Part shown: positions 44,369 to 53,607 of the stretch, in pieces
Position numbering within the stretch: position 1 is the first letter of the stretch
Layout: every line of letters begins with the position of its first letter
Assembly: GCF_000967725.1 (NCBI RefSeq)
Contig: NZ_JXYE01000001.1
Span: 156,477 to 220,476, forward strand
Source: Loktanella sp. S4079
GTDB lineage: Bacteria; Pseudomonadota; Alphaproteobacteria; Rhodobacterales; Rhodobacteraceae
Reading direction: 5' to 3'
Length of the DNA stretch: 64,000 nucleotides
Made by a program: the position numbers and the translations under genes
The notes under the pieces: model-generated
Told to the model about the DNA's origin: nothing
The model's database searches: none
What the model saw: only the letters and a program-made list of their open reading frames with translations

Positions 44369-45490
44369 CTAAAGCCCCAACCCTTGAACACTATTTGCGC
44401 TGTTGACAACGGGAGACAGCAGAGTCGAAATAAACTTGCGGAACTCGCTTGCGTCAGCCGTTGCGACATAGACAATATCACTGTCATCCAGCTTGAACTG
44501 ATCGGCCAGCAAAAATGCGTCCGCACGCGCAAAATCAACCCGATAGGCAACGGGTAATTCGCCAGCAATCTGTGCGCGCCGGAACACAAACACCGAATGC
44601 GGTTCCGCTTGCATGTCATTCAGTCCACCAACCTCTGCCAGCAAATCAGACAACGACGGGTGATCAATGTTCAGATTGGTATTCCCAGTGCGTGCAACCG
44701 CGCCGTAAACCGCGTAACGCCGCGGGCGATGCGTCACTTGTACGGTATCACCAGGCAGGATGACGATGTTGTTTGCAGAGTGACCCGAAAGTAAATCCAT
44801 CCAAATGCGCCCAGAGTGGGCGCCACGGGAAACTGTGATTTCGGTCTCCCAAGTTGGATGCGCCACCCCACCCATCTGCGCAAGTAAAGCTAAGAGCTTG
44901 ATCCCGTTCGCAGGAATATCCGCGCGACCAGAGGACCGCAGATCACCCAATATCGTCACCGTACGTGCAGATGTTTCTGCTATGCGCACATTGATTTCGG
45001 GATCAATCGCCTGACCTTGGTATTTTTCGAGCAATACACGACGCACACCAGCGGTGGTCAACCCGGCCACATGAATGCGCCCAGCGTAAGGAACCTCGAT
45101 CGTACCTGCGTTGGACACTTGGAATGACAAAACGGTTTCGCGCTGCCCCGAGGCTGCAAAAAGCCCGTCATTTGCAGTCTCCCAGATCCGTAGCTCCAAC
45201 ACATCTGAAACCGAAATGCGTTCATGGTCAGTCAGGTACCCTTGGGCGCGAAACTGGTTCGGAAATCCCCCACCACGATGACGGAAAGTCGGCAATGTTG
45301 TCGTGGACACATTCACCAATCGAAAGGGTGTTACCGTTTCACCTGCATCGACTTCGTGGCGCGCAGCTGCAACAATATCGTCCGACGAAGGACCGAAAGC
45401 CGGCAGCGCAGCGCAGGCCGACAAAATGACTGCTACGGCGCAAAGAGCCATTCGGCGGACGCCAGATAAGGCGACGAAAAGCAACGGCAT
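44369..45490 (-). CDS. Outer-membrane polysaccharide export lipoprotein (Wza/KpsD-like)
   Basis: This 373-residue protein has a lipoprotein signal with lipobox LSAC (near residue 26), a Poly_export domain (about 90-175, ending AIDPEINVRIAETSARTVTILGDL) and SLBB-type beta-grasp repeats after it. It would form the outer-membrane channel for capsule. ATG 45490 shares a base with the kpsS stop (TGATG). It stands in for KpsD of the E. coli group-2 system. Confidence 0.88.
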   Translation of the reverse strand: MPLLFVALSGVRRMALCAVAVILSACAALPAFGPSSDDIVAAARHEVDAGETVTPFRLVNVSTTTLPTFRHRGGGFPNQFRAQGYLTDHERISVSDVLELRIWETANDGLFAASGQRETVLSFQVSNAGTIEVPYAGRIHVAGLTTAGVRRVLLEKYQGQAIDPEINVRIAETSARTVTILGDLRSSGRADIPANGIKLLALLAQMGGVAHPTWETEITVSRGAHSGRIWMDLLSGHSANNIVILPGDTVQVTHRPRRYAVYGAVARTGNTNLNIDHPSLSDLLAEVGGLNDMQAEPHSVFVFRRAQIAGELPVAYRVDFARADAFLLADQFKLDDSDIVYVATADASEFRKFISTLLSPVVNSANSVQGLGL

Positions 45491-46758
45491 CAAAAAGTTC
45501 CTGTCTCTATCTTCTCAATCGATAGGCTTTTGACAAGCTTATCCGATATCTCATCTACAGCAACTTTGCGCCCTTTGGCATTATAAAAGTCCCCGGGCAA
45601 CAATGCCTGAACTCTTACAGCGCGGATAAACATTTCAATGGTATCTTTGCATTTCACCCTACGCTGAGCCATGAATTGACGGATATCAGACGTCGTATCG
45701 CCAATAGTGACGAGGTCATCATGCCTGTATATCGCGTCACCGAGAACCAAAATTGGCACACGGTGATGAAGCGCAGAGAAGGCGGACGTGGAGTTAATCA
45801 AAACGACCCCGGCAGCATGATGCGTGATTTCACCAATGGCCCCTGCGTTGATAATCATCACGCGATCAAGCATCCCCAGCTTTTCTGCCGTCCGCAGAAC
45901 ATAGGCTCGTGTTCGCGCAACTTTGCGATCAAGTGGATGCATCTTGAATACGGCAAGCTCGTCGCTGCCGCTTTCTTTGAGTGCCCGCAAGGTTCGTTTG
46001 ATCAGCTTCTCGTTCGACCAACCACGGGCCGCAAATCTCAACTGACTATCGCCCGGCGTTTGAAGTGGCACAAGGATGTATTTTCCACTGAGCGAGGTCT
46101 TCAGCCGTTTGATCTTTGTAAAGGCTTCATAGCGCGCAAAGGCGCGTGTTACCAAATGTTTCGCCCACGACCAGCTAAGCTGAACGACACCCTCGCGTCT
46201 ACGATGGAACAGCAGTTCTTCGTCAGGCTCAGAGCGGAAATCGCGCTGCAAATAGTAGATTGTCGAAAGCAATCTCAGCGGAAATTGTGAGGCATTGATC
46301 TTGGCGGCTTCAGGAACAGGCCGTTCACAGTTTTCGTCCGGCGCCCATGTGCACAGAGGAGATGCACTATTGTTTCCCCCATCCTCACAGGTGATATAGC
46401 CGGAACGCAAATATCCCTCTTCAAGACAAACCACCCGCACATGGTGCGTCACTGCAATTTCTTTAGCGATCCGGTGGATTGGGCGCATCGCCCCAAACAG
46501 CACAATAAAATCTGGGCGGTCACGCTCTAATTCACGATGAAGCCAAAGGCCCCATTCATCAAGAGATCCGGCGAAGTGCAGACAGTTCTTGGCGTCGGCA
46601 AACGCACGATCACCAGCGTTAAACAAAACACGGCGAACAGCGACACCACGGCTTTGCAGCCCTAACTGGAGTTCGTGAAAGAACGGGCCTACTGGCCCCT
46701 GCAGCAAAAGAGCGCTTGGGGCACGAGAAATCTCTGGGGTCTGGACATAATGAAACAT
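45490..46758 (-). CDS. kpsS: Capsule Kdo-linker glycosyltransferase
   Basis: KpsS adds the first beta-Kdo to phosphatidylglycerol in group-2 capsule assembly. The 422-residue product has the family segments LLLQGPVGPFFHEL at the N-terminus, EEGYLRSGYITCEDGG, and INSTSAFSALHHRVPILVLG in the second half. ATG 46758 is preceded by GTGAGG. It is the first gene of the seven-gene capsule operon, whose promoter should lie in the gap at 46759-47382. Confidence 0.9.
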   Translation of the reverse strand: MFHYVQTPEISRAPSALLLQGPVGPFFHELQLGLQSRGVAVRRVLFNAGDRAFADAKNCLHFAGSLDEWGLWLHRELERDRPDFIVLFGAMRPIHRIAKEIAVTHHVRVVCLEEGYLRSGYITCEDGGNNSASPLCTWAPDENCERPVPEAAKINASQFPLRLLSTIYYLQRDFRSEPDEELLFHRRREGVVQLSWSWAKHLVTRAFARYEAFTKIKRLKTSLSGKYILVPLQTPGDSQLRFAARGWSNEKLIKRTLRALKESGSDELAVFKMHPLDRKVARTRAYVLRTAEKLGMLDRVMIINAGAIGEITHHAAGVVLINSTSAFSALHHRVPILVLGDAIYRHDDLVTIGDTTSDIRQFMAQRRVKCKDTIEMFIRAVRVQALLPGDFYNAKGRKVAVDEISDKLVKSLSIEKIETGTF

Positions 46759-47343
46759 GCAGACCTCACCTCACCACGGTAGGAACCGCTGAATCATCAC
46801 TTATGCAACACATTTGACGCTGCATGGCTTGGTACCCATTACAGTCGCTTTCATTGCGCTGGGGGCACGTCGCTTTGATGGCAGTTCTATTCACGGATAA
46901 GCTATTCCACACATATTCAAATTTGAACTTAGCGATATGTACACGCCAAAGTAGTTTCACATTTATCCTGTCAGACCGTTTACCGGTAAGGTGAATTTTC
47001 TCCACCTACTCCCACATACGTTTAAAAAATGCATCACATAAATGCATCCTGTTATATTTTCACCAAATGCTTGGTTTCTCAACCATGCTTGTGCACGAAA
47101 AATACACGTATTGCTACAGAAAGTAGCACAATCCTGAGCAGCAAGGTGAAACGACACGATTTCGCAACAGAAACTGGAGGCAAAAGGAGCCACGAGGTGT
47201 TCCGTAGCCAGTGTCGATGAACATCATACGAGCGGCGAAGACTCTTCGAATAACCCAATAAAAACATGGGAATTCTTAAATTAGTAGAAATCTGACATAA
47301 GAGAATTTGAATGTGATCTTGGCCTCTGCCATTCACATTCGCA
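46759..47343. other. Gene-free gap upstream of the capsule operon
   Basis: No credible coding region was found on either strand. The stretch is more AT-rich than its surroundings and must hold the kps promoter. Visible items are a TTACCGGTAA palindrome (46980-46989), two copies of AATGCATC 13 bp apart (47028 and 47041), and a TGCTAC/GTAGCA hairpin with a five-base loop (47112-47128). No JUMPstart-type element was recognised. Confidence 0.5.
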
Positions 47344-47377
47344 TGCTGACCGGAACCTCACGCGGTCCCGGTCAGCA
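47344..47377 (-). terminator. Stem-loop at the end of the P450 operon
   Basis: TGCTGACCGG (47344-47353) pairs with CCGGTCAGCA (47368-47377), and an inner ACC/GGT extends the stem. It starts 6 bp past the stop codon of the binding-protein gene. No T-run follows on the minus strand, so it is a strong hairpin that may terminate weakly or mainly protect the 3' end. Confidence 0.65.
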
Positions 47378-47382
47378 CTTGC

Positions 47383-48426
47383 TTAGCCTGCGTCTAGCAG
47401 TTCGTTTGCGCGCGCAAGAACCGCCGCGCCGTCGTGCCCCATGCCGTTGAGCTTTTCGATCCACTCTGCGTGGACAGGCTCTGCAATTTCGCGCCAGCGC
47501 GCGATTTCGGCGGCGTCGATTTCGCCGATCGTGTTGCCTTGGGCTTCTACAGCCGCCTTTCCGCGGGCTTCAAATTCGTCGAACTGGCGCCCGATCCGCT
47601 GGGACAGCGCCGCGCCCGAATGCGCGTCAATCACACCACGCAGATCATCGGAAAGATTCTCATAGGCAGCCTGATTCATCAGCATTGCAAATGTGTTCGC
47701 ATAAAGCCCGCGCGCAGCAGGCGCTGGCGCTGAAGTAAACCCGGTAAGTTCTTGCAGCTTGAATGCTGGGACGATCTCATAAGGTAGGCAGCAACCGTCA
47801 ATCACCCCATTCGAAAGCCCAACGACCATTTCGGTCACTGGGAAGAAAACAGTTTCAGCGCCAAGCATCTCAAGCATCTTACCCGTGGCCTGATTGGGCG
47901 CACGCAGCTTCAATCCCTGAAGATCATCAGCAGACTGGATCAAACCATCGCGTGTATGAAGTTTGCCACCGTCATGGGTATGGAAGGCCAGCGTCTTGAT
48001 ACCTGCGTAGTCCTCTTGGCCAAACTCCTCCATCAAGGTGTGCATTACGACAGAGGTCTTTTCGGCGTTTGTCACCATAAATGGCAGCGCTAGGGTTTCG
48101 GCAATTGGGAACCTGTCCGGAGTATAAACCGGCAAGGTCCAGGTGATATCACATATGCCCTGACGCACCTGATCAGGTAGCTGCGGGGGCTTGCCGCCCA
48201 ACTGCATCGATGGGAACAATTGAATATCGATTGCGCCGGCAGATGCCTCGCGGATTTCATCGGCCCACGGTACAAAGAACTGCGCGTTCATAGGTGCTGG
48301 CGCAGGTAGCATGGAATGCAGGCGCAACGTGACTTCTGCTGCATGTACACGTGACAAAAGCGCGGGCGTCGCAAGCGCAGCCCCCGCGCCAGCCAGCACG
48401 GCTCTTCGATTTAGTTTGTGTTTCAT
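47383..48426 (-). CDS. Orphan TRAP-type substrate-binding protein (DctP family) with Tat-like signal
   Basis: The 347-residue DctP-family protein begins with an RR-containing signal (residues 7-8) followed by a hydrophobic, Ala-rich stretch ending near VHA, which suggests Tat export. Ligand-domain signatures are LKLRAPNQATGKMLE and the TEMVVGLSNGVIDG region. ATG 48426 has AGGGAGGA upstream. No TRAP permease genes adjoin it. Instead it is last in an operon with P450, ferredoxin and ferredoxin reductase, so it probably captures the P450 substrate or a related compound and uses a permease encoded elsewhere. Confidence 0.85.
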   Translation of the reverse strand: MKHKLNRRAVLAGAGAALATPALLSRVHAAEVTLRLHSMLPAPAPMNAQFFVPWADEIREASAGAIDIQLFPSMQLGGKPPQLPDQVRQGICDITWTLPVYTPDRFPIAETLALPFMVTNAEKTSVVMHTLMEEFGQEDYAGIKTLAFHTHDGGKLHTRDGLIQSADDLQGLKLRAPNQATGKMLEMLGAETVFFPVTEMVVGLSNGVIDGCCLPYEIVPAFKLQELTGFTSAPAPAARGLYANTFAMLMNQAAYENLSDDLRGVIDAHSGAALSQRIGRQFDEFEARGKAAVEAQGNTIGEIDAAEIARWREIAEPVHAEWIEKLNGMGHDGAAVLARANELLDAG

Positions 48427-48481
48427 AGGTTCCTCCCTGGGTTTTGTCCGGCTCTCCTCCAGCCGGTCTAAAGCATGTTAG

Positions 48482-49672
48482 TCATGCATTTTGCTTATCA
48501 TATTGGCCCTGCACCTCTGCGTGACCAACGGAAAAATCTGCCAGCCAGAGCATCTCGCCCGACGACATAAGTTTACGCGCCTTCATATGCGCCTTGGCAT
48601 TGTTGATGGTTTCGACGGCGGTCACACGGTGACCCTGCAACCGAATGATACAGCTATCATTCACTTGCACAGCGGCATCGGACGGATCTGCCAATCCTGC
48701 AATTTGCAGTTTCCAGTCGGCCTGATCCGACCAGAACCACGGGACAGCGCGGTAGGGGTCTGCATGACCTTGCGTAATACGTTTTGCAATCAAACGCGCA
48801 TGATCTGTTGCGGCCTGTACGCTTTCGAGACGGATCAACCGGCCCGTCAGGGGATCAGGAAAAGAAGCGCAATCGCCCAGCGCTGATATCGTGGGGTCGG
48901 CTGTTAACAGATGTTCATCGACACATATGCCGTTATCCACATCAAGGCCGACCAAGCTGGCCAATTCTGTATTTGGAACCACGCCAGCCGCAAGCAGGAT
49001 AAGATCACATTCTACCCTCTGACCAGAAGAGAGTGTGAACCCAGTTTTATCAATCTCAACGGCGCCATCACCCAACAGGATTTCGACACCAAGATCACGA
49101 TGCTTTTGCGCAAAAAGCGCCGACATCTGTGTAGAAACAGCGCGCGCCATCAGACGTGGCGCAGCCTCGGCGACGGTCACTTCACACCCCATCGCGCGGG
49201 CGACAGCGGCGAATTCTAGGCCGATAAAGCCACCTCCGATGATCCCAATGCGCATGCCGGGACGCATACGTACCTTGAGCGCCTTTGCGTCGGCCAGATT
49301 GCGCAGACCAATAGTGTTTTGGACGCCAGGAATCGGCGGGCGAAGATTGCGCGAACCCGTAGCTAGGATCAGGTGGTCGTAGGCGATATGTTCTCCGTTG
49401 ATCTCAACACGGGCATTGGCACGATCTATCGCGCGCACCCAACTGCCAAGCCGCAACGCAATGGCATTGTCTTGGTAAAACTGTGAAGGCCGCAAGGATA
49501 GCGACGGCGTCTCTGCGGATTTGAGATAGGCTTTGGATAGCGGTGGGCGCTGATAAGGGATTTCCGGCTCATCCCCGATCAGAGTAATATCGCCAGAGAA
49601 CCCTTCTTGACGTAGGCTCGCTGCCGCTTGAAAGCCGCCCTGCCCAGCGCCAACGATCACAACGCGTTTCAT
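48482..49672 (-). CDS. Ferredoxin reductase, FAD/NAD(P)H-dependent (putidaredoxin-reductase type)
   Basis: This 396-residue flavoprotein passes electrons from NAD(P)H to the adjacent ferredoxin. It has the FAD motif VVIVGAGQGGFQAA at the N-terminus, the NAD-binding GIIGGGFIGLEFAA (about residues 142-155) and the ALGDCASFP segment near 280. ATG 49672 immediately follows the ferredoxin stop. With the ferredoxin and P450 it completes a class I (three-component) system. Confidence 0.93.
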   Translation of the reverse strand: MKRVVIVGAGQGGFQAAASLRQEGFSGDITLIGDEPEIPYQRPPLSKAYLKSAETPSLSLRPSQFYQDNAIALRLGSWVRAIDRANARVEINGEHIAYDHLILATGSRNLRPPIPGVQNTIGLRNLADAKALKVRMRPGMRIGIIGGGFIGLEFAAVARAMGCEVTVAEAAPRLMARAVSTQMSALFAQKHRDLGVEILLGDGAVEIDKTGFTLSSGQRVECDLILLAAGVVPNTELASLVGLDVDNGICVDEHLLTADPTISALGDCASFPDPLTGRLIRLESVQAATDHARLIAKRITQGHADPYRAVPWFWSDQADWKLQIAGLADPSDAAVQVNDSCIIRLQGHRVTAVETINNAKAHMKARKLMSSGEMLWLADFSVGHAEVQGQYDKQNA

Positions 49673-49673
49673 C

Positions 49674-49997
49674 TTAGGACAGTTCCGCAGGCAACCGGAT
49701 GACGAGCCCGTCTAAATCGGGGGTCACTTTGATCTGGCAAGTAAGCCGAGACGCATCCGTCACTTCGGTTTCGGCACATTCAAGCATATCGTCCTCGCCA
49801 TCGCTTTTGGGGCCGGTTTGCGCGGACCAGTCGTCTTCGACGTAGCAGTGGCAGGTTGCGCACATCATGGCCCCGCCGCATTCAGCAAAAATGCCCGCGA
49901 TATTATTGTTCAGCGCGGTCTGCATGACGCTGTCACCTTCGGTTGCCTGCACGGTTTGTGCCGCGCCGTCGGGTTGGATGAATGTGATAGACACCAT
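49674..49997 (-). CDS. [2Fe-2S] ferredoxin (adrenodoxin/putidaredoxin type)
   Basis: This 107-residue ferredoxin carries cluster ligands Cys40, Cys46, Cys49 and Cys87 in the C-x5-C-x2-C...C pattern. ATG 49997 (MVSITFIQPD) has AAAGGG upstream; the longer upstream frame is not supported. It lies between the P450 and reductase genes and should carry electrons between them. Confidence 0.95.
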   Translation of the reverse strand: MVSITFIQPDGAAQTVQATEGDSVMQTALNNNIAGIFAECGGAMMCATCHCYVEDDWSAQTGPKSDGEDDMLECAETEVTDASRLTCQIKVTPDLDGLVIRLPAELS

Positions 49998-50025
49998 GTT
50001 CTGCCCTTTCATTATTGTGCCGCAA

Positions 50026-51201
50026 CTAGTCGAGATAGACCGGCAGATTAAGTGGACCGCGAAATCCGAACCCGCTCCAGATAACTTGCTCGGGATCAGG
50101 AAGCTGCATGTTTGGAAAGCGATCAAACAACATCGGCAACATGATATTGCCCAATGTACGGCGTGCGATTTGGGCACCCGCACAATGATGTGGACCACTG
50201 CCGAACGACTGATGCGGATGCTTATCGCGAAACACGTCAAAGCGTTCGCCATCGTCAAATATTGCCTCGTCCCGGTTGGCAGAGGCCTGAATCGTCATGA
50301 CCGTTTCGCCCTTTGATACCCAAACATCCCCGATCTGCACATCTTGGGTCGTCCGGCGCCCAGAAACCTGAATAGGGGCAACCCAACGGATTCCTTCCTC
50401 AAAGGCATCCATCCATGCTTGTTCTTTCTTAACATGCTCAAGCTGGTCAGGATTTGTGAGCAAACCGTAAATAATCGTGGCCAAGGCATCGCGCGGTTCG
50501 TTAATTCCGCCCCCAATTGCGATTTTGATATTGGCGTACATCTGGCTCAGCGGAATCGGCTTGGCGGCGCGTAGCATCACCGAAAAGGCCGAATTATTCG
50601 GCTCCGCCTTGTGGCGGGGAATGATCCTTTCGAACAATGCGTTCATTTCCGCATTGGCTTCGTCAGATGCTGCAAACAGTTTCGGGTCCCGGCCAAAATT
50701 TCCCGCCCCATCGATCAAGCGCTGGGACCAACGTTGCATTTCATCGTCTGTGGCTTCTTCTAGGCCCAGCATGTGCGCAAGGATACGTGCAGCAACCGGC
50801 CCGCAGAGCGTCGAGAACAGATCAACAGTTTCGCCCCGTGGCAGTTGGGATACGTATCGTTCGGCGATTTCCTCATAGAGCGCGGCCCAGTCGGAGCGGA
50901 TGACCTTGGGCGAAAACGATGGCTGCATTGCCATGCGTTCGGCACGATGCTCTGCCCCGTCTTTGCGCATCAGCGTATGGGCCTGAAATGCGGGCTTCAT
51001 CGGGGTCATCGGATCATCAGAGCTGAACACCTCTGGGTTTTCTTTGATCCACTTTGTGTGCTCGGCCGTTGTGACAAAAATCCGATTGGTCTGGGCAACA
51101 CGAACCACAGGGGTTTCGGCACGCATCTGTTTATAAATTGGATAAGGATCTTTGGTGAGATCGGCCAATGTCACCGTCTCATTGATTGGCAAATCCAGCA
51201 C
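50026..51201 (-). CDS. Cytochrome P450
   Basis: This is a soluble bacterial P450 of about 391 residues with an EGIR (ExxR) motif near 269-272 and heme-binding FGSGPHHCAGAQIAR with Cys340. The I-helix reads IGGGINEPRD (about 229-238), so Pro follows the Glu where the acid-Thr pair normally sits. GTG 51201 is chosen because a GGGGGG run lies five bases upstream; TTG 51258 is a longer option. It is the first gene of the operon with ferredoxin, reductase and the orphan binding protein, and is divergent from a LysR gene. The substrate is unknown. Confidence 0.9.
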   Translation of the reverse strand: MLDLPINETVTLADLTKDPYPIYKQMRAETPVVRVAQTNRIFVTTAEHTKWIKENPEVFSSDDPMTPMKPAFQAHTLMRKDGAEHRAERMAMQPSFSPKVIRSDWAALYEEIAERYVSQLPRGETVDLFSTLCGPVAARILAHMLGLEEATDDEMQRWSQRLIDGAGNFGRDPKLFAASDEANAEMNALFERIIPRHKAEPNNSAFSVMLRAAKPIPLSQMYANIKIAIGGGINEPRDALATIIYGLLTNPDQLEHVKKEQAWMDAFEEGIRWVAPIQVSGRRTTQDVQIGDVWVSKGETVMTIQASANRDEAIFDDGERFDVFRDKHPHQSFGSGPHHCAGAQIARRTLGNIMLPMLFDRFPNMQLPDPEQVIWSGFGFRGPLNLPVYLD

Positions 51202-51321
51202 GCTGTCCCCCCCTATTGCGTACCGCGTCCCCTCCCTAGGTGCGGTTTTGACATGCAAGCCTGTGAACCGCTATCAATCAATACGATGGACTAGATCAGT
51301 GAAATCTAAAAAGTAGATGCA

Positions 51322-52224
51322 ATGACCAAACCAGTTGATCCTTTCACGACTGATTTTCGCGCGCTTGAGATTTTAGTCAGCGTCTACCGAAACAATTCAT
51401 TTACACGTGCAGCCGAAGATCTGGATATTAATCAATCAGTTGTCAGCTACACGATCGAGAAACTGCGTCAGGTTTTCAACGATCCGCTGTTCGCCCGCGA
51501 AGCGCGCAGCCTGATCGCGACCCCGCGCTGCGAAGAAGCAGTCACAGAAGCGATTGATTTACTGCAACGGTTTACGGAACTGACCGCAGAGCAAGATTTT
51601 GACCCCAAGCTTAGCGCCGGGTCGATCACAATCGCATGCAATTACTACGAGCGCGTCCTGATCATCCCTCATGTGGTGCATGCCCTGCGCGAACAAGCCC
51701 CCAATCTAAAGGTCGAGATCGTAGATTCATCCTATTTGGGCCATGACAGACTGCTTCGAATGGAAGCCGATTTGCTCATCGGACCGTTTCAAAAGCTGGG
51801 CGCAGCTTTCTACGGGCGTAAGCTTTATGATGATCAATACGTTTGCATGATGGATCCGGCACATCCGATGGCACATAAGTCACTTACGCTATGGGAATAC
51901 CTGCCCTTGGATCACATCTACATCACCTATGGCGGTAAATGGAAATCGCGTTACATGCAGGTTCTCGAGGACGAAGGGCACAGGCTGTCTATCGCGATCA
52001 AAGTGCCAAGCCCGGCGGGTATTCAAAGCCTGATTGCCGGAACAAATCTGGTGGCAACCGTTCCCGAACGTCTGTCACGCGAAATCGGGAATCGCCTACA
52101 TGTTACGCCCTGCCCGGTTGGGTCACCGATTGATATTCAGCTTGTTTGGACCAAACGGACTCGAAATTCACCGATGCACAAATGGGTCCGGGATTTGATC
52201 GCGCAGCAGTGCAAGATGCTCTGA
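51322..52224 (+). CDS. LysR-family regulator, NodD/PcpR-like
   Basis: This 300-residue LysR regulator has its HTH at about residues 10-67 (SFTRAAEDLDINQSVVSYTI) and a standard effector domain. The NodD/PcpR-like branch often senses aromatic compounds. It is divergent from the P450 operon and separated from it by about 120 bp, and is therefore its likely regulator. ATG 51322 has only a weak ribosome-binding site. It converges with the ROK regulator gene, 3 bp apart. Confidence 0.85.
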   Translation: MTKPVDPFTTDFRALEILVSVYRNNSFTRAAEDLDINQSVVSYTIEKLRQVFNDPLFAREARSLIATPRCEEAVTEAIDLLQRFTELTAEQDFDPKLSAGSITIACNYYERVLIIPHVVHALREQAPNLKVEIVDSSYLGHDRLLRMEADLLIGPFQKLGAAFYGRKLYDDQYVCMMDPAHPMAHKSLTLWEYLPLDHIYITYGGKWKSRYMQVLEDEGHRLSIAIKVPSPAGIQSLIAGTNLVATVPERLSREIGNRLHVTPCPVGSPIDIQLVWTKRTRNSPMHKWVRDLIAQQCKML

Positions 52225-52227
52225 CCA

Positions 52228-53439
52228 CTACAGAACCGAAACACCTGCGTTGGTATTCAGCAAAAACTGCGAGAAAATCGGCCCGCTGGCAGCGCCCAAG
52301 GCGCGGGCATTCCCGCCAATTGATCCCGCCTCAATCGCAGGTGGGATGAGCCCGCGCGTATCTTGTGTCGCAATGTAGCGGCGGACACGCTCAACTAATT
52401 CTTCGCGGATTTCTTCGGGGAATGACCCGTCGATCAAAATGGCTTCAAAGTCGATAACGGCACATGTTGATAGGCTCGCCTTTGCCAGTTCCTGTGCGGT
52501 TTGCCCCAGCCAAGGTTCGACATAGCGCATGATTTTGGACCAGTCCTGCGGGTTCTGCCAAATCATAGCGGGGTCCAGCTCGACCTCTTCAAGTCGTGTT
52601 TCAAGCAAATGGATCGACGCCATATCAACAAGCTGTTTGCTCTCGCCATGAGGGCCAATGCTACGCAGCGACCCAAGAGCCCCTGCATTGCCCTGACGGC
52701 CAGCAACCACAGAATGGTTCAAGACAATCCCGCCCCCGATAAAAGCGCCAACAAAGAAATAGGCGTAATCGGTGAAATCCTTGCCGCGTCCATAAACATG
52801 CTCTGCCTGACAGGCCGCAGTCGCATCATTGACCAATAATACGGGTAGATCGCTAAATCGCGAGATTTGCAGCGGAATGTTGATGTCTTTCCATGACAAA
52901 AACGATGGGGGTGTCTCTCCGACCGGGTCATCCCAGTTCCACATTTCAAACGGAGCAGCAACGCCGATGCCGCAGATACGCTTGACGATCTCTGGCGCGA
53001 GCGACGCCGAGATTTGCTCCATACTCTGCGACAGAAACCCGAACACCTCTTCTGGCGTTGGGAACGCATAGCTTATATGGCGTTGCGCGCGTACTTTGCC
53101 GGTAAAATCCATCAGCAATAGATCAGCAGACCGACGTCCAATTTTGAGCCCATAGGACAAAACCCCGTCAGGTGATAACCGCATGGGAACAGAGGGCTTT
53201 CCGACCTTTCCGCGTGTCGGTTCTCCGCGTACAAGCAAGCCATCATTTTCCAGCCGCTTTAGGATGGCTGAAACCGTCGGAGGCGAAAGTGAAGACAACC
53301 GCGCCAGATCGCTACCGGGTAGGTCGCCATGACGCTGAAGCAATGAAAGCAAAAGCCGTTCATTGTGGTTGCGTACACCCTTTTGACTCAGGCCCGCACT
53401 GAACGATTTAATGACTTTATGCTCCATCCCAGTCTTCAT
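52228..53439 (-). CDS. frcR: ROK-family transcriptional regulator (FrcR-like)
   Basis: This 403-residue protein has an N-terminal winged helix (about residues 28-75, LARLSSLSPPTVSAIL) and a C-terminal ROK sugar-kinase-like domain (including FVGAFIGGGIVLN). The CxCGxxGC zinc motif common in ROK proteins is not visible. It is divergent from frcBCA-type genes, as FrcR is in Sinorhizobium, and probably represses them until sugar binds. ATG 53439 has GGAG upstream; ATG 53427 is possible. The gene symbol rests on synteny and is tentative. Confidence 0.8.
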   Translation of the reverse strand: MKTGMEHKVIKSFSAGLSQKGVRNHNERLLLSLLQRHGDLPGSDLARLSSLSPPTVSAILKRLENDGLLVRGEPTRGKVGKPSVPMRLSPDGVLSYGLKIGRRSADLLLMDFTGKVRAQRHISYAFPTPEEVFGFLSQSMEQISASLAPEIVKRICGIGVAAPFEMWNWDDPVGETPPSFLSWKDINIPLQISRFSDLPVLLVNDATAACQAEHVYGRGKDFTDYAYFFVGAFIGGGIVLNHSVVAGRQGNAGALGSLRSIGPHGESKQLVDMASIHLLETRLEEVELDPAMIWQNPQDWSKIMRYVEPWLGQTAQELAKASLSTCAVIDFEAILIDGSFPEEIREELVERVRRYIATQDTRGLIPPAIEAGSIGGNARALGAASGPIFSQFLLNTNAGVSVL

Positions 53440-53469
53440 AGTCGTCTCTCCCGCAGGAAGGAATACATG

Positions 53470-53507
53470 AATTCTTTTAATAAATAAAGTTAACTAATTA
53501 ATTGACA
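53470..53507. promoter_or_regulatory. AT-rich divergent control region of the frc locus
   Basis: Between the ROK regulator and the binding-protein gene lies an AT-rich block with an AGTTAACT palindrome (53488-53495) and a TTGACA -35-like hexamer (53502-53507) facing frcB. No convincing -10 was found at 16-18 bp. ROK regulators usually bind AT-rich palindromes, so this is the best operator candidate. Confidence 0.35.
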
Positions 53508-53607
53508 GCCAGATCAGAATAGCGTTGTTTATGGGCATTCACTTCGACGCGCTCGAAGCGAGGAGGAGAGGGTACACCTGTAAAAATTGCGTTTCTGGGA
53601 GGAAATG

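Noticed and set aside
47344..47377. Strong inverted repeat considered as a recombination or transposon end
   Set aside because: It is a single copy placed just after a stop codon, with no partner repeat or transposase; a transcript-end hairpin explains it.
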